Positions 35,166-48,057 of a stretch of 64,000 nt of DNA are shown one piece after another. Position 1 is the first letter of the stretch. Each line of letters opens with the position of its first letter. The stretch lies in contig CAJNDS010000677.1 in NCBI GenBank assembly GCA_905221605.1, forward strand, positions 18,501 to 82,500, given 5' to 3'. The translations under genes and the position numbers were made by a program. Below the pieces are notes generated by a model. It was not told the origin of the DNA and did no database searches. It saw only the letters and a list, made by a program, of their open reading frames with translations. Source of the stretch: Symbiodinium natans (Eukaryota; Sar; Dinophyceae; Suessiales; Symbiodiniaceae).

Positions 35166-35272
35166 GGGGGGGGGGGGGGGGGCCCCCCCCCCCCTTTCTT
35201 TGTAGGGGGGGGTGGGGGGAGGGGGAGGGGGTTTGTTGGTGAAGGGGGGGGGGGGGAGGGGGGGGGGTTACC
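35166..35272 (+). repeat. Poly-G / poly-C / poly-G block
   Basis: About 18 G, then 12 C, then G-rich sequence with T and A interruptions. Confidence 0.9.
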
Positions 35273-35726
35273 TTGAATATCCGCAGGCCTCTTTTTTACG
35301 CACTCTCAACATCTATGCTTGAAGCAAGTTTGCACGGAACCTCGAGACGTTTGACATGCATAGGGACGTATACGTTTCGTAGTAAAGGTTAACCTTTGTG
35401 TGCATACGGTGGTTTTCTGACTCAGTCTTTGGTTTTCTGACTCGTGTGTGCTCGGTTTTCTGACTCACGCCCTTTCCGCTTTCTGACTCGGTCCTCCCGG
35501 CTTTCTGACTTGGTCCTGCGCGTTGTCGACTCGTTTTCCCGACTCGACTGTCACCCGAAGATGAAATTTGAAGATATGTCAGAAGGCACTTGTCCTTAAA
35601 ACCTCCGCAGGCGCGGTAGAAAACGACAACTTCCCGATAATTGATTTTCGATTCATCTCCAAGGATGCATTTAATTGTCAACCACACCTCCCCAACCCGC
35701 TTCAACAGTAACAGTGTCCTTACGTG
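35273..35726. other. Intergenic with TTTTCTGACTC repeats
   Basis: The word TTTCTGACTCG/GGTTTTCTGACTC recurs five times at 35412-35512, about 20-25 bp apart. No gene recognised. Confidence 0.5.
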
Positions 35727-35825
35727 TGTAATATATACATATATATTTATATTTATATTTATATTTATATTTATATTTATATTTATATTTATATTTATAT
35801 TTATATTTATATTTATATTTATATT

Positions 35826-35906
<81 letters not shown>

Positions 35907-36085
35907 GTTTATATTTATATTTGTATTTGTATTTGTATTTGTATTTGCATTTGTATTTATATGTATATATATATATGTATATACATATGTATATTAATAT
36001 GTATATCTTTATGTGTATGTATGTATGTATGTATGTATGTATGTATGTATGTAGGTATGTATGTATGTATATATGTATATGTGTG
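35727..36085 (+). repeat. (TATATT)n, (TATATG)n, (TTTGTA)n and (ATGT)n arrays
   Basis: Successive hexamer blocks: TATATT to about 35830, TATATG to about 35907, TTTGTA to about 35960, then ATGT tetramers to about 36070. An (AC)n run follows at 36111-36126. Confidence 0.97.
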
Positions 36086-36405
36086 CATTGTTGTTTGTTA
36101 TATGCGCTCACGCACACACACACACACTTGCAAGATTAGCCTTGAATGCTGTTGCCCCATACATGTACGCCTGTATGCAACACAGATTTCGTGCATCCGC
36201 AATTGTTGTTTTGTGTTGAAGAGGGGTGCTTGCCTGGCGACTTGAAATCGAATGCCAAGGTTTTGGACATGATAGAGATGTCCTGCCGGCTGTTTACAGT
36301 GTTTTGCGTATAGTTGCAAAATATGCCAATACTGCAGTGCAAGGTCATGGGCCTACTATTGAATTCCATGATGTTCCATGAACGGCTAGCTGGCCAGGTT
36401 GAAAG

Positions 36406-39400
36406 GAGCAAGCACGCTTGTCGACATCGAGGTTCCCGACACTGGGGAGGTGCGCATGGCGCCTGACGGTGCGAACAGGTGTGTGTGTGCAGTTTCCCAC
36501 GACATGAACTGTCACGTAGAGGTCGAGCTCATGCAGCAAAAACACTGTTCTGGTTTGAGTGGAGAATGGAATCATTGCAGATGTCATGACAAACGGTAGG
36601 GTCCAATAGTTTGGCCGGTATCATTGCTACCCGTGACCGCGCCTATCCGCTCAATATCCTGAGTTGGTTTCCCGGCATCTTCAAACAAGTCCACTCTTTA
36701 GAGCAAAAGGCCAGGCAGTTTTCGCTTATAGCTTCCCCATGGAACGAATTCAGCTTCGGAAGATTTGGGGACTAGTGCCAAATGGAACCTGAAGCTTGAA
36801 GTCCGAAGTGATGCCAACTGTTAGATCCTTGGCTGTGGATCGTGGGTGCAGTTCACTGGACCGACGGTTGACAGATGTCACGCGGCCGTGCCGACTGGAC
36901 TCCAGGTCATCCTTTCTCCTGATGTGATAGAACACACTGGGACTCACCGTACGAGCACTGAAACCTTTTTTACTTTGCCCACTGCCTCATGTGTCCCACA
37001 AGCCGCCGAAAAGCGAACATGTGGCGGATTTACCGGCGTTGAGTCCTGTCGATCTCCTAATTCGATCTAATCTGCCGACTTGCTTTCCTTGTCGCCAACA
37101 TGCCCAAAGCCGAGCCGGTCACGCGTGGAATATCTGTAGCTGTAGACATGGAATCCTCCAGAGTTGCTGCCATTGAAAGGCATGTCCCGCCGACATGCGA
37201 AAGTTTGAGTCCGCATCACGCGCCAACATGTCAAAAGCGATGTTTTTCCGTCAAGCACAACACCACCCACCGAGATGTCAGAGAGAAGTCGTGCAGACAT
37301 TCGCGCAGGAGAACACTTGTTTTGTGTCGGAGTGAAACAGAGAGATGATTAACTTGCTGAAGCCTGCACGCAAGACAGCGGAAAAACCATCTGGCTCCAC
37401 ATTGCCGCAACATGCAACAACGCAAGACTTCTGTGCCTGGCTTCTTTTCCCTGTAGCGAGGTCACGGTATGTGGAGATGTACATGGCCAGCTTTGGGCTT
37501 GGAGCCGCACACATGAACAACACGTGAGAGCTTTCCTACTTCTGCCATGCTAGCATACTCGGATGCTGTGTGCCATGCGCTGTGCAAGAAAAAGATATTC
37601 GGAACTGTTCGGAACTTAGGTTCTACGACTTGCTAAACATATTTTCGATGAATGGGGTTCCATCCCAGGAGCGGGTGCTTCAGCAAGTAGTGGTGCAGCG
37701 CATCTGCATTGTGAAGATGTGTCTGCATCAGGAAAACCCGTACCTGTTCAATGGTGACTTTGTGGATCGGGGTTCATTCTCCGTCGAGGCAGTGCTTGCG
37801 ACAGCTTACGGTATCTTGCGGCCCGATCGGGCATTGATCGGGTATAACAGAGATTTGTGGTGTGGAGATTGGCGTGACTGTTCAGTTTATTTTTTTCGTG
37901 CATGCTAGGTCATCCTGACTTTGTTTGCCTGGAAGCTTGTGCTGGACCCGGATGCAATTACCTTCTGTCATACGAACATGTGGGATGTCTCGAGTGCAAC
38001 TGCCGCATGTGCTGCATGAGCAGTTGTAACCTGAGATAACCTGAGCCTGCATGATATCTAGGCATACTGATGACGCATATTTGCAGTCTCGTCCGAGGCG
38101 TTCCCGCAGCATCTTCACTTGGCCAGAGGTAACCATGAAACAAGGCGTTTCAACCAAGTTGAAGTGTAGTATAGCTTTTGGAAAGGTTTGATGCAGAGTG
38201 TGCACTTGTTACAAATCGTACAGACTTTCAGGAACATGAACAAGCTGTATGGCTTCGAAGGGGAAGTGACCAAGAAGTGCTTCACCTGCTGCAGTGGTGT
38301 AGTCAGCAAGTGCTTTAGATGTATGACAAGAGTTAGTTTTTCCTCCGGGAGGTACGACGAAGAGCTATATTTGCTCTTCTGTGAAGCTTTCTGCTTGTTG
38401 CCATTGTGCCACGTCATCAACAATCAGGCAGCAGCAGCGCTGCCACCTTCATAAGTACAAACACTCGATTTGATGCCTGCAACAAGTTGAATGACAACAT
38501 GGTGGGGTCTCCTTCTGTGTGGCTTTTGTGTGGCTTCTGTGCAGTCAGAAGCTGTCATATCCCAGCAATGCCTGTAGGTCTTTGTCGTCCATGGAGGACT
38601 CTTCTCCAAGGACATCCCAGTGGAACCAGTGCATGGGTAGTGATGCGCATCACTTTTTTCAACAGGAGCAGCTCTTTTATCATAATTTTAATGTTACGCG
38701 ACCGGCCTTGGCCGGGGCCTGCCCGGCAGCGAGATCGTGGTTGTGAAAGTGCTGTTAGGCTTCAGGGCTTTGAGAATGTGGCAGTGGTAAGGACAACCCG
38801 GGTCCGATGGATGGGGGAAAATAGGAGTGGGCGGACAGAGAATCGAGCAGGGGATGTTGAGGACAGGAAAGGGATGAAAGTTTAGAAGTAGAGAAGGGGA
38901 CGCAGAAGGAGACGCAGTCAGGGCGTAGGGCGGGTTGGGCCCAGATGCCTTCTGGTCCTGGTGCACCGTTCTCCTTGAAACCTGTCGGCTAGGAGGGGTA
39001 CCAATTCCAAACAACCAAAAGCAATGGGCAACGTGCGCAAATTTTCCGAGGCCTCGGCGGATTTTTGCCAGTCCAGACTTTGTTTTCACCGCTTCTGGTT
39101 TTCGAGGATGATGTCACGCTGGATTCAATCAGACAGGCAAGGATATGTCATGCTTTGTCCATTGCAGAGGCAGCGTTTCAGGTCTGGAACCAAAGGTGGT
39201 CATCCATGGTCTTGCAGGTGAACAGGGTGCAAGAACCCCCAGACGAAGGCTTGATGACAGAAATGTCCTACCGGCAAGTTAGAGTTGAAGTTACCTGGGC
39301 TGCAGCGCCGTTAATCTTGATGCAGCAAAGTCGAAAGTCTACATGCCAGGCTGTGGAGCGATCCACAACCTGGCCGAGGCCGGGCAAGGAGTCCAAACCG

Positions 39401-41457
39401 ATGATCCCTGAAATAGCTGTCGGTCAAACGATCATTCTTCATTCTCGGACCAAACCATGCTTTGCTGATCGAGAGATTGTCAAGCAGCTTCCGAAAGTCT
39501 TGGTAAGGGCGTCAGCCATCCAAGCGCGGAGTCGGCGTCGCCTTCGGCCAGGAGGGGATGGGGGAACGTCCGCAACACTGTTCAGTAGGATTGCCATTTT
39601 GTGAAGCTGGAGGGGGTCCGCACTTCTTCCCCAAATGCGACTTTCCTCACAATCAGGTGGGCTGCGGTGGCCGGATGGGTGGGGCTCCCCGTGGGCCCGG
39701 ATGCTGCGTATATGTGTGGGCAGGGGCGTGTGCTCCCACTCTGGCTTTCCTCATGGCCCTTATGGCTTCCTCGTTCATCCTTTCTGGTTCCGGGTCGGAT
39801 GAGCTGTGGGGCCCGGTGCCTGGTGCCCAAAAGGCCCAGGGTGCGCGACCTGTCAGCAATTGTGGGACCCCGACAACCAAAGCGAAGTCCAAAAGCGACG
39901 ACACTTATATGAGGCCAGAACCATAAACCGAAGTCCAAGAACGACGACAGCTACGAGCATGGCGCACCCCCACCTCCTTCATCCTCTTGAATGTCAGCGC
40001 GTTTGAGTTGATACCCGACACGTTTGAGCTGATACACGACACGTGCGAATCAGGCTTCCCATCGGCAAAGCTGTGCGCAGATTCCTAGATCTAATGTTGT
40101 ACATTTTGGCGCTGCACGATGGTAAGGCTGAGGCAGTCACAGGCCTTTCTACCCTTAAAACCGTCGATTTAGGTCATACCTCCCGCCTGACTTGCCTCCG
40201 TCGTTGCAGCCACCGTTTTGTACTTCGTCTTAGCAACGAGGTTGTGCCGAAATCCTCCCATAAAAAGTCAATCGTTTCAATCATTCCAGATTGGTCTTTC
40301 TTGACTGTAGGTCTTCCATCGCAATGACTTCTTTCGGCGTGCTATGGATCATGCTCCAGATGCTCGTGCGGCTTCGTGAGTATAGTGAGTAAAAAGCTTT
40401 CGAAGGCGTTGCGAAGCTTTAAACGCGTTGCGAACACTTTCGAACACAAAACTCCCGAAGTCGGGTAACCTCCTGGACCGCATGGAACTCCAACTTTTAA
40501 AACGGGAAGCTTCGGCAAGTGGCAGATCCACGTGGAAAAGAACTTTCAGTTGGGCTTTCCTGATCGTACCCATTGGTTTCATGCCGAGCCGCCAACTGTT
40601 CCGACCAGCTTACCATGTACGAGGATGTCACGGAGAACTTCCTCAAGGTCAACAATTTGAAGATGGTCATACGACACTTGGCCTGCAAGTGATGTCACAT
40701 GTAGAACCGAAAAAATCCTGTCTAAACACTCTTGAAGGTAGCCATGAGATGAAGGAGGAGGGTGCGGTTCTCAGCAACTGGAAGTTGATGCGGTCAGATG
40801 GTGCATGTAGAGCTGCCCATCTCATTTTTTGTTGAGAATATGGACACAGTTTGTTTTAACTCTGTAGCTGTAGCACCCTTTGCCGCAGCTTGGTTGCGCA
40901 ATTGAATTTGAGCAAGCTGCGTGCTCAAAGCCCGGTCAACGACAGTGTACAGTGAACACTTTACTTCCTTCACTGGCTCCTGCAGGCTATGAAATTGAGC
41001 ATGCTGGCCGACTGGTCACGGTTTTCTCTGCCCCGAACTATTGTGACCAGATGGGTAACAAGGCCTCAGGTCATGTTGGAGAAATGTCGGAGCCTGGTAC
41101 AAGAAGTGAATCCGCACGTCCGACGCAGGGTGCCTTCATCAGATTGGACGGGAAGACAATGACGTGCCTGGCTTGGACCTCCTTTGACCGGAGCTAATGC
41201 TACCCAAGAGCTAAGGGTACTGCACTGACTGTATTGACTTTCTTTCCATGGCTTCAAACCGTTTCCAGATAGGAATTCGAGCCAAATGAAGGCCAAAGTA
41301 CACTTCGTTCGCGCATGTGCCTCATCCGAACGTGCGTCCCATGCAGTGCGCCAGCTGCATGTTTTGGGACAGCTTCGCTGTCATGCAGCCTAAAAGTGCC
41401 AGCTTATTGCGAAGGTATGCTAACCCTATGCTCGGGCAGCTGTTTGGCATGGCCTAG
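36406..41457 (+). CDS. PP5: PP5-type serine/threonine protein phosphatase, catalytic domain (18 exons, 5' end not found)
   Basis: A metal-dependent phosphatase of the PPP family, removing phosphate from Ser/Thr. Exons: 36406-36449, 37461-37489, 37620-37668, 37732-37830, 38110-38144, 38232-38276, 38352-38427, 38578-38610, 39107-39136, 39218-39252, 39350-39383, 39516-39551, 40624-40672, 40738-40761, 40986-41062, 41129-41163, 41292-41342, 41415-41457 (stop TAG). All PPP motifs are intact: [81 protein letters not shown] and the tail VPHPNVRPM with [13 protein letters not shown] point to PP5 rather than PP1, PP2A or calcineurin. The 17 introns are 4 GT-AG, 8 GC-AG and 5 GA-AG; reading frame is kept at every joint. 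PP5 normally has N-terminal TPR repeats; no such exon was found upstream, where a TATATT array begins about 320 bp before the first exon. Confidence 0.92.
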
Positions 41458-43267
41458 GCGGCAGAGGCGCTCAGTGAGTTGTCCCATGCAGTCCTTCATT
41501 CCCAGCCTCAAGCACTGCAGAAGGGATTTTGCATCAGGTGGTCATGGCTTCTGCCAACCCAGTGGCGCTTCAGCACAGTTTGATGGCTCCAGCCGTCGTA
41601 GATATGTCGAAGTAGGCAAGATTGGTAAAGTGAGACTGACTTGTTTTACAGCTGGCAAGTCAGGCAAGAGACATACCATTCATCGAGCAAACACGAGCAG
41701 TGCTGGATGCAGATCTTTTCAACAAGCGAGCTTTCATCACTTTCTAGTTTCAAGACAAGGTGGGCTGGAGGGTCGCAACGCTCTAATTGTTTTGTTGCCT
41801 GCCATGCTGCAGAGATGGCAAGTTGGGCTGCAGAGCCGTGGCTCAATTTTGACCCTAGCCCGTAGACGGGCGCTAATGAATCAGCGGCTCCATGTCTCAG
41901 AAGCCACGAGGACGACTAAGTATTGCGAAGTATCACGTAATATCACGAAGTATAACGACATATCACGAAATATCGAAGTATTGCGAAATATGACGAAGTA
42001 GCGAGGACACTTTAAGGAGCCATGGAGCCCCGCCCCAGCGGGCACACAAGACTAGTCGCACCTTAGCAATACAAAATGCAAACGTTGCAAATCCGTAGGA
42101 CGCATCGGATACCCTGGCGATCGCTGGTGGGTTTGGAGTTCAGGTTGTGCCAAGCTTCCCGTAAGCTGCATCAGATCTCAAATCAAGACTATGCTAGATA
42201 GACTCTGCTAAACTTTTAAATTGAATCTCCGAAGCAACGCGCAAAAGAAAGGTTCGTCGCAAGTGATCACAAGTGCCAAGCCAAGAGTCTTCAATCTTGT
42301 GGACAGATTGTCAGAGCTCGTCACTCCTAGCATAGGAAGACTTGCGCACACTCCGTTTCATGCTCAGTTGAAGCTTCTCAAGCTGAGAGGCCAGCTTTTG
42401 ACCAAGAAGTCACATCAACAACGAAAGATAACGTGCACCGAGCATCTTGTAAGCACTGCGTCGACTTGGGTTGGCCGAGCACCCCAAAAGATGACTTTAC
42501 CACCACACTGACAAGCTTCGAGCGTGCTGGAGCCCCAGATTGGTTGAAGGTTTTGGTTTGAAGATCTTTGAAGCCTTTCACTGAGCAGATGTCACAGATG
42601 TGAGCAGGCTGTGAAGCCTTTCACTTCACTCTCGTTTGTTTTCAGCATTTCTCAGCTTCTGCGAGCTTCAGTGAAGGTGTGGCCAGGATGCATCGCTGGT
42701 GCGGCTTCTCTCTGCTTGGATGCGGTCTTGTTGTGCAGGCACAGAAGCTTGAGTTGAATTGAATGCGTCGCGGTACGGTTTCACTGGGTTTCGCTTGGTT
42801 TCACTCATCGTTGGATTGCGAGAGCTAACCAGCCACCGAGGCCCAGCAAACATCGGAAGGCATCTCGTCTGCGCTTGCGTTGTTGGTGGTCTGCGACACG
42901 CAGCCACATAGCCCGCCTGCAATGATTCCGGCACACAGGTGCCTGTCTTTGTGCCAGCTGAGCCATGCCGAACCAATGTAATGTCAGGAGCTTTGTGTCC
43001 TGAACCGCTGCGCTTCGAGCGGTGGATAGCAGCCTTCGTGGAATCCTGCCAGCCAGGCACCTGGCAGTAAGAACACTCTGGGCAGGATTAGCTTCCCCCA
43101 TGTTCCAGGCGCAACCCACGTGGCCATTGTAACAGATTCTAACATGCATCGAGCGGGAAAGGGTGTCTTGTGCCAAGGCCGCCTTCGGTCCAGCGCTTGG
43201 CATGGGCTGGGACGGGCTGCAAAACTTGCAAAGTCGGTCTTGACAGAGCCTGTGTGAGGCTGATGAC
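41458..43267. other. Intergenic, small ATATCACGAAGT repeat
   Basis: No gene recognised. 41917-42003 is a degenerate tandem repeat of about 9-12 bp (TATCACGAAG, TATTGCGAAG). Confidence 0.45.
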
Positions 43268-43790
43268 GTGACTGACTGTAGCTGGGTGACCTGCGACTGC
43301 CTGCAGGCCTGCAGGCATGGCAACCTTAGTGTTTGTCGCTTTGATTCACAGGCCGAGAGGCTTTGGCAAGCATGCCCGACCGAGTTCATAGATGTGAAGC
43401 AAGTTGTTACCTTCGATCAGGTCTCTTTGCAGGTTCCAGTCGATCTGTCCTTGGTGCCAATCTGCTTTCAGGAGATGTGTGCAATTGCTTGCAGCATCTG
43501 CCAGCGCTGGGAGTGGGGACACGTCTTACTCTCAAGTACTCACAGCCAGGACGGCGTCGATGCGCAGCTCTTGTCAGAGGATGTCGCTGTCTTGTCTGGT
43601 GCAGGGAGCAGCTGCTCCTGCAGGGTATCAATTAGATGCTGTGATGCTGGCAAGGGCACGGGCGTCCACACAGGTTCGGGGGCTTTGATTATGTGATTAT
43701 GTATGTCGCCAGAGCAAAGAAGCACTTGTTGGAGATAGCCAGTCAGTTAGCTGAGCTACAGCAGGTTCCAAAAGATGCAAATCGCAAAAA
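43268..43790 (+). other. Possible coding exons of unknown function
   Basis: The frame 43268-43696 is open for 142 codons, and 43699-43770 gives a helical stretch (YVARAKKHLLEIASQLAELQQ). Several AG|G junctions like those of the two solved genes occur (after 43351 and 43489). No family was recognised, and exon borders could not be fixed. Confidence 0.25.
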
Positions 43791-44626
43791 ACCGGAGCAG
43801 TGGCCACAAAGCGAGCCCGAGACACCCCCATCCTAAGAGAGACACGCAATCAGAAAACAAAGCCATTGCACCCCAATGCACAGCCGCACGCACCGGAGCA
43901 CGCACCCGTGCACGCATACACAGGCACACCTGCTCACTTTTCTCCAACATGGTCCGTGCATGGTTTAAGGAGATGGTATTTTTTGAGAGACATTAAACTT
44001 AGATAAGCTGCACATGTATTGTACTTAAATGGCCCAGAGATTACTTGCTGTTTGTCAAAGATACATGTCATTCTCGATCAACTAACAAGCATAAACGCTC
44101 CGACTGATTATTCACGCGCGCACGACAGTGGACAAATGCGTTCTCTATTGTCAAATGCAGTACAAAACAGATTTCGGTAACGCCTTGTCGCTCTGTAAGA
44201 ACAGTTTGTTTTCCGTCAAAATTGCGTTTTCGCTCGAGGAGGGCAAGGAACGCAGTGTTGCAAAAACGCGCATTCGAAAGCTGGTGCACGCGAGCGTCCA
44301 ACGTCTTGGCAGTACATGTCCGTGGTCATCCACTTACGGCAACCCGGCAACCCTGGGAAACTCGAGGAAATTGTTGTTTTGCTATTGCTTCGTGTACCAA
44401 AAACTCATCGCAACACATGCGCATGAACAATGACAGGACCATTTCGTATCAACACAAACAGGCGCATGAGGACTTGGACTTGCCAGTGTCTTGACAAGAA
44501 TCTGTAAAAACTCGAGGAATTTTAGGTTCGCAGTGTGGTTCAGTTGTGTTGCCGCGTGTGTGTTTTGCGAAGAGTTGAGGTGTTACATGCAAACCTGTGA
44601 CCATGCTGGGGACGAAGGCTTCTCGC
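43791..44626. other. Intergenic, nothing recognised
   Basis: No motif found in either strand. Confidence 0.4.
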
Positions 44627-44716
44627 TGCTACTGCTACTGCTACTGCTACTGCTACTGCTACTGCTACTGCTGCTGCTGCTACTGCTACTGCTACTGCTA
44701 TTACTGGTACTACTAC
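44627..44716 (+). repeat. (TACTGC)n array
   Basis: Hexamers of CTACTG with CTGCTG interruptions, ending in TACTACTAC. Confidence 0.95.
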
Positions 44717-44725
44717 TACGGTGCA

Positions 44726-45059
44726 ACCCTATGGTTTGCCCGCGCTTGTTTTTGGAAGGTACATAAATCATGCGCAGGCGCAGCGTTTCTGGCCTCTGCC
44801 GGCCTTTCAACAGTGTTCTTTTTTTCGTTTTTTTTCTTCATAAACGACGACCCTCTGCGGGTTTCCCTGCGTTCCGGACTTCGCAGAACCCTATGGTTTG
44901 CCCGCGCGCGCGTCTTACGGTTTGGGCTTTGGAGTGTTTCAGGCACGAGTCCAGCACGAGGGCTTCGGTGTTTTGTCATCCTGGGCTTCAAGGAAATAAC
45001 ACTGCTTTCGGGCGTGGGTTCAGGGTTGAGGCGTAAGACAGTTTACGGTTTGCCCGCGT
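44726..45059 (+). repeat. Three spaced GGTTTGCCCGCG copies
   Basis: ACCCTATGGTTTGCCCGCGC occurs at 44726 and 44888, with a diverged copy (GTTTACGGTTTGCCCGCG) at 45041. The sequence between copies is not similar. Confidence 0.6.
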
Positions 45060-45067
45060 CTTCTGCT

Positions 45068-45453
45068 TGTGGGCAACGAACAGCCAAAGCCTAAACCTTA
45101 AACTCCAGAAGTTCTTGGTCCTATTTCATAGCTCAGGATTTCGCAGACGACTCGTCTTGTGGCCACTACACTACTGACGCAGTCCCGTGCTTGTTGGGTC
45201 GCGCGGCCACAGGTCCGCGGTCTGCAGAGGCGGACACGGCCCTGGCATACGGGACTGCGCCCCGCTTCCCGTATGCCAGGGCCGTGTCCGTCTCTGCAGA
45301 CCGCGGACCTGTGGCCGCGCGACCCAACAAGCACGGGACTGCGTCAGTAGTGTAGTGGCCACAAGACGAGTCGTCTGCGAAATCCTGAGCTATTAAATAG
45401 GACCAAGACCTTCTGGAGTTTATGGTTTAGGCTTTGGGCTGTTGGGTGCCACA
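45068..45453. repeat. Large near-perfect palindrome (about 187-bp arms, 12-nt loop)
   Basis: Left arm 45068-45254, loop 45255-45266, right arm 45267-45453. Only about half a dozen positions differ between arms, for example AAACCTTAAAC against AAACCATAAAC, and GAGGCGGAC against GAGACGGAC. The outer ends read AACAGCC(C)AAAGCCTAAACC. It has the form of a fold-back transposon, or of an inverted duplication; no clear target duplication was seen. A transcript would form a long hairpin. The matching 63-codon frames on the two strands are a result of the symmetry and are not genes. Confidence 0.93.
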
Positions 45454-45554
45454 TGGTTCATGCTGACATGCTGCGGCAAGAGCTGACTCAAGCATGCTTC
45501 TCCAAACCCATGCTTGACCACCCTGTGTGTGGGCAAACCACCCGGTTGGGGCGT

Positions 45555-45590
45555 ACTACTACTACTACGACGACGACGACGACGACGACG

Positions 45591-45625
<35 letters not shown>

Positions 45626-45634
45626 ACTACTACT
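45555..45634 (+). repeat. (TAC)n/(GAC)n array
   Basis: TAC triplets, seven or so GAC triplets, then TAC again. Confidence 0.95.
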
Positions 45635-48057
45635 AACTAGTGTTCCTTTTGTTACGGTTATTATGAATGCTACTTGTGCTGCCTTCTACTCATAACTGCG
45701 ACTAACAGTTCCTTTCTTCTTGATGTCCTACCAAGAGAAAGTTGAGGATTACAACCGACAGGAAAGAGGAGTTTTTTTGAGCCCCAAAAGGAGGTTTCTT
45801 GTTCGAATTAATTTCGAGGGAATGCCCAAGACACGGAGGGTTCAACTCGCATGGACACAGAATGAAACTTTAGAAGCAATGTAAACTTATTGAAGGTGTT
45901 GAGTTCTACTTCAAGTAAGAGGCAATGCAGGTTTGCCGACGATTTGCAGATAAAATGAGATGTGCCAGAACACATTAATTAAAATACGACCAGGAGCAAC
46001 GTCGAACAGCTTCAGAACTTGTTCGAGGAAGTGCTTGCGGCAGTGTGCCCTTCCCTCAGCTGTTTTCATGGTTTGGACGATGTTTTTGCCAACAGATGCA
46101 ATTATCCAAATCCGCTGCAGAACGAGAGAACTGGGCAAACCTTGTGGCCAATGCGATGGCTTCCGCATGGAGAGGCTTCGAATCCTCACAAGAGTAGAGC
46201 GGCGGTTGTAAATCGTTACAGGCATGGAGTCACGGGTGGTTGGGGGAGAAATGGTCTGAGCCAGGCCGCAGTGCTCGGACACTACTGCTCCGCCGTACAG
46301 GAGAAGATTTCGAAACTCTTCAGATGCATCGTCGGTGTGTTCTTATGTTCAGCTCTTCTAAGTTCTTTGCATGCTTCCATATGCTACGCGGCACATCCAC
46401 CACATCATCCATCACATCATAGTTCTTCACCCCTGCCACGCAGCATTTCTCTATATGAAACACCACACCACCCTCAACAACCCTACATGATCTAAGCACC
46501 AAGCTCTGAGCTGGCCTTGGGACCACGGCAATCTAGGTATCTATCGAGGATCAGGTTTGGGGCACCGGGAACAACACTTCCCAAGCCCGAAAAGGGCTCA
46601 TGTGCGCTTTTCGGAATTTCTCCGTGGTGCGCCTCGTTGCAACTTGACATCAACTTGACCATGACATGCCAAGACCTACAATTTGCACAATGCGCACTCG
46701 GCCTTTGCCGTTGTGCATGTTGGCTTTTCCCTCGGTAAAGGACTTTCATCTCTAGCGCATCAGCTCAGGGTTTCGCCCGGGACTCAGAGGAACAACCTGG
46801 TCTGGTTCGTGTGCAACGTCAAGGCAGTATTTGCCGCGGAGCACAATAGCTTCAGCTGTCATCAAACAGGTGAGTATGCTTGTCGCACTCGTCCTGGCTT
46901 TCGATGCTTCCGCGTATTGAGTGCTTTGTGTGCTTTGCGTGCTTTGCTCCGGAGAAAGTAGTAACATACGCGTAAAGTGTGTTTCATAGCCGCACATGTT
47001 GCTCCGGACATGGTCTCACCGTCTCACCGCTCATGTGCTTCTGCCACAACAGAAGATTGAAAAGAGCAGAGATCACCGAAGGGGCCTCTGAAAGAAGATT
47101 GGGTTTGCTGCAGCTGCAGCTGCTCGTTGCGCGTGCACTATCCTGCTCCAGTCTCACCATGTGCCGTGTGATTTCTTTGAACCCATAGGTGATCCACTCA
47201 GTAAGTGCGTGTTTTTCGGGAGACGCTTTTCGTGGTTTATTTCGGATGAATTGGCCGAATCAACACAGACTAGAGAATCAGAAAGACCCGAAATTTGGAC
47301 CTTCCAGGGAGCCCTACATGAGCCGCCAAAATTCTGTTTGAAGAACAACTGCGACTGAGAAATTCCCCAATTGAGAGTCCCTGGCAAGCGTATGGCAAGC
47401 GCCTTCCCTTCGATGCTTCTCCGGCTTCTCGTGGCCTTCTGCCTGGCACGGGTGGCCTGACGTGGTGTAGAGTTTGGGCGCTACCAACTTTGGGAAACCA
47501 AGCCTTGGGAAGGTTTCTTCAGGGTTAAGTTGGTGAATATAAGAGTGAATAAAATCAGAGTCTGAGGTGGAATGTTTTTTTTAAATCTCTAGAGTCATTC
47601 CTACTTCGATTTTTCCATGCTTTTGTTTTGCTGGTTGCTTGATTGCGCAATTCATACCTTCACTGCATATAGCTTATCACTCCATTCATCAGCAATAAGA
47701 CAACTATATAGAACGAAAAGTCCAGTAAACGAGTCTTTGGGCATTCGCAAAGTACATAATCGTTCACTAAATGTCTGCGTAGCTCACGTCTATCTATTTC
47801 TTAGCAGTTTGTACCCCACAAAGATAATTGAACGGTAGTTTTCTATCTTTAGAAGCTAACATCAAGTAAGGGTTGCCATCTCGTGGACTGAACAAAAGTG
47901 CGGTTTTTTTGTTCTGTCGCCACTGCGACTCTCGATCGAGTGAAGACTTCCCATGTTTCCATGTCCTCCTAGCAAGTGAAGGAGCTCTTCTGATCTTCTT
48001 GGCATTTGAGGGAGGGGGGGAGGGAACAATGCGGGCACGGTCATGTTCATGATTGGA
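45635..48057. other. Intergenic, nothing recognised
   Basis: About 2.4 kb without a recognised gene. 46523-46537 (CCACGGCAATCTAGG) equals 15 bp of the terminal inverted repeat of the transposon at 20977-21898. Confidence 0.4.

Noticed and set aside
45159-45362. Matching 63-codon proteins on opposite strands
   Set aside because: A consequence of the palindrome, not two genes.
46170-46190. tRNA T-loop-like GGCTTCGAATCCTC
   Set aside because: No acceptor stem, D-arm or anticodon arm could be fitted around it; the same holds for GGTTCGAAACCCC at 29313.
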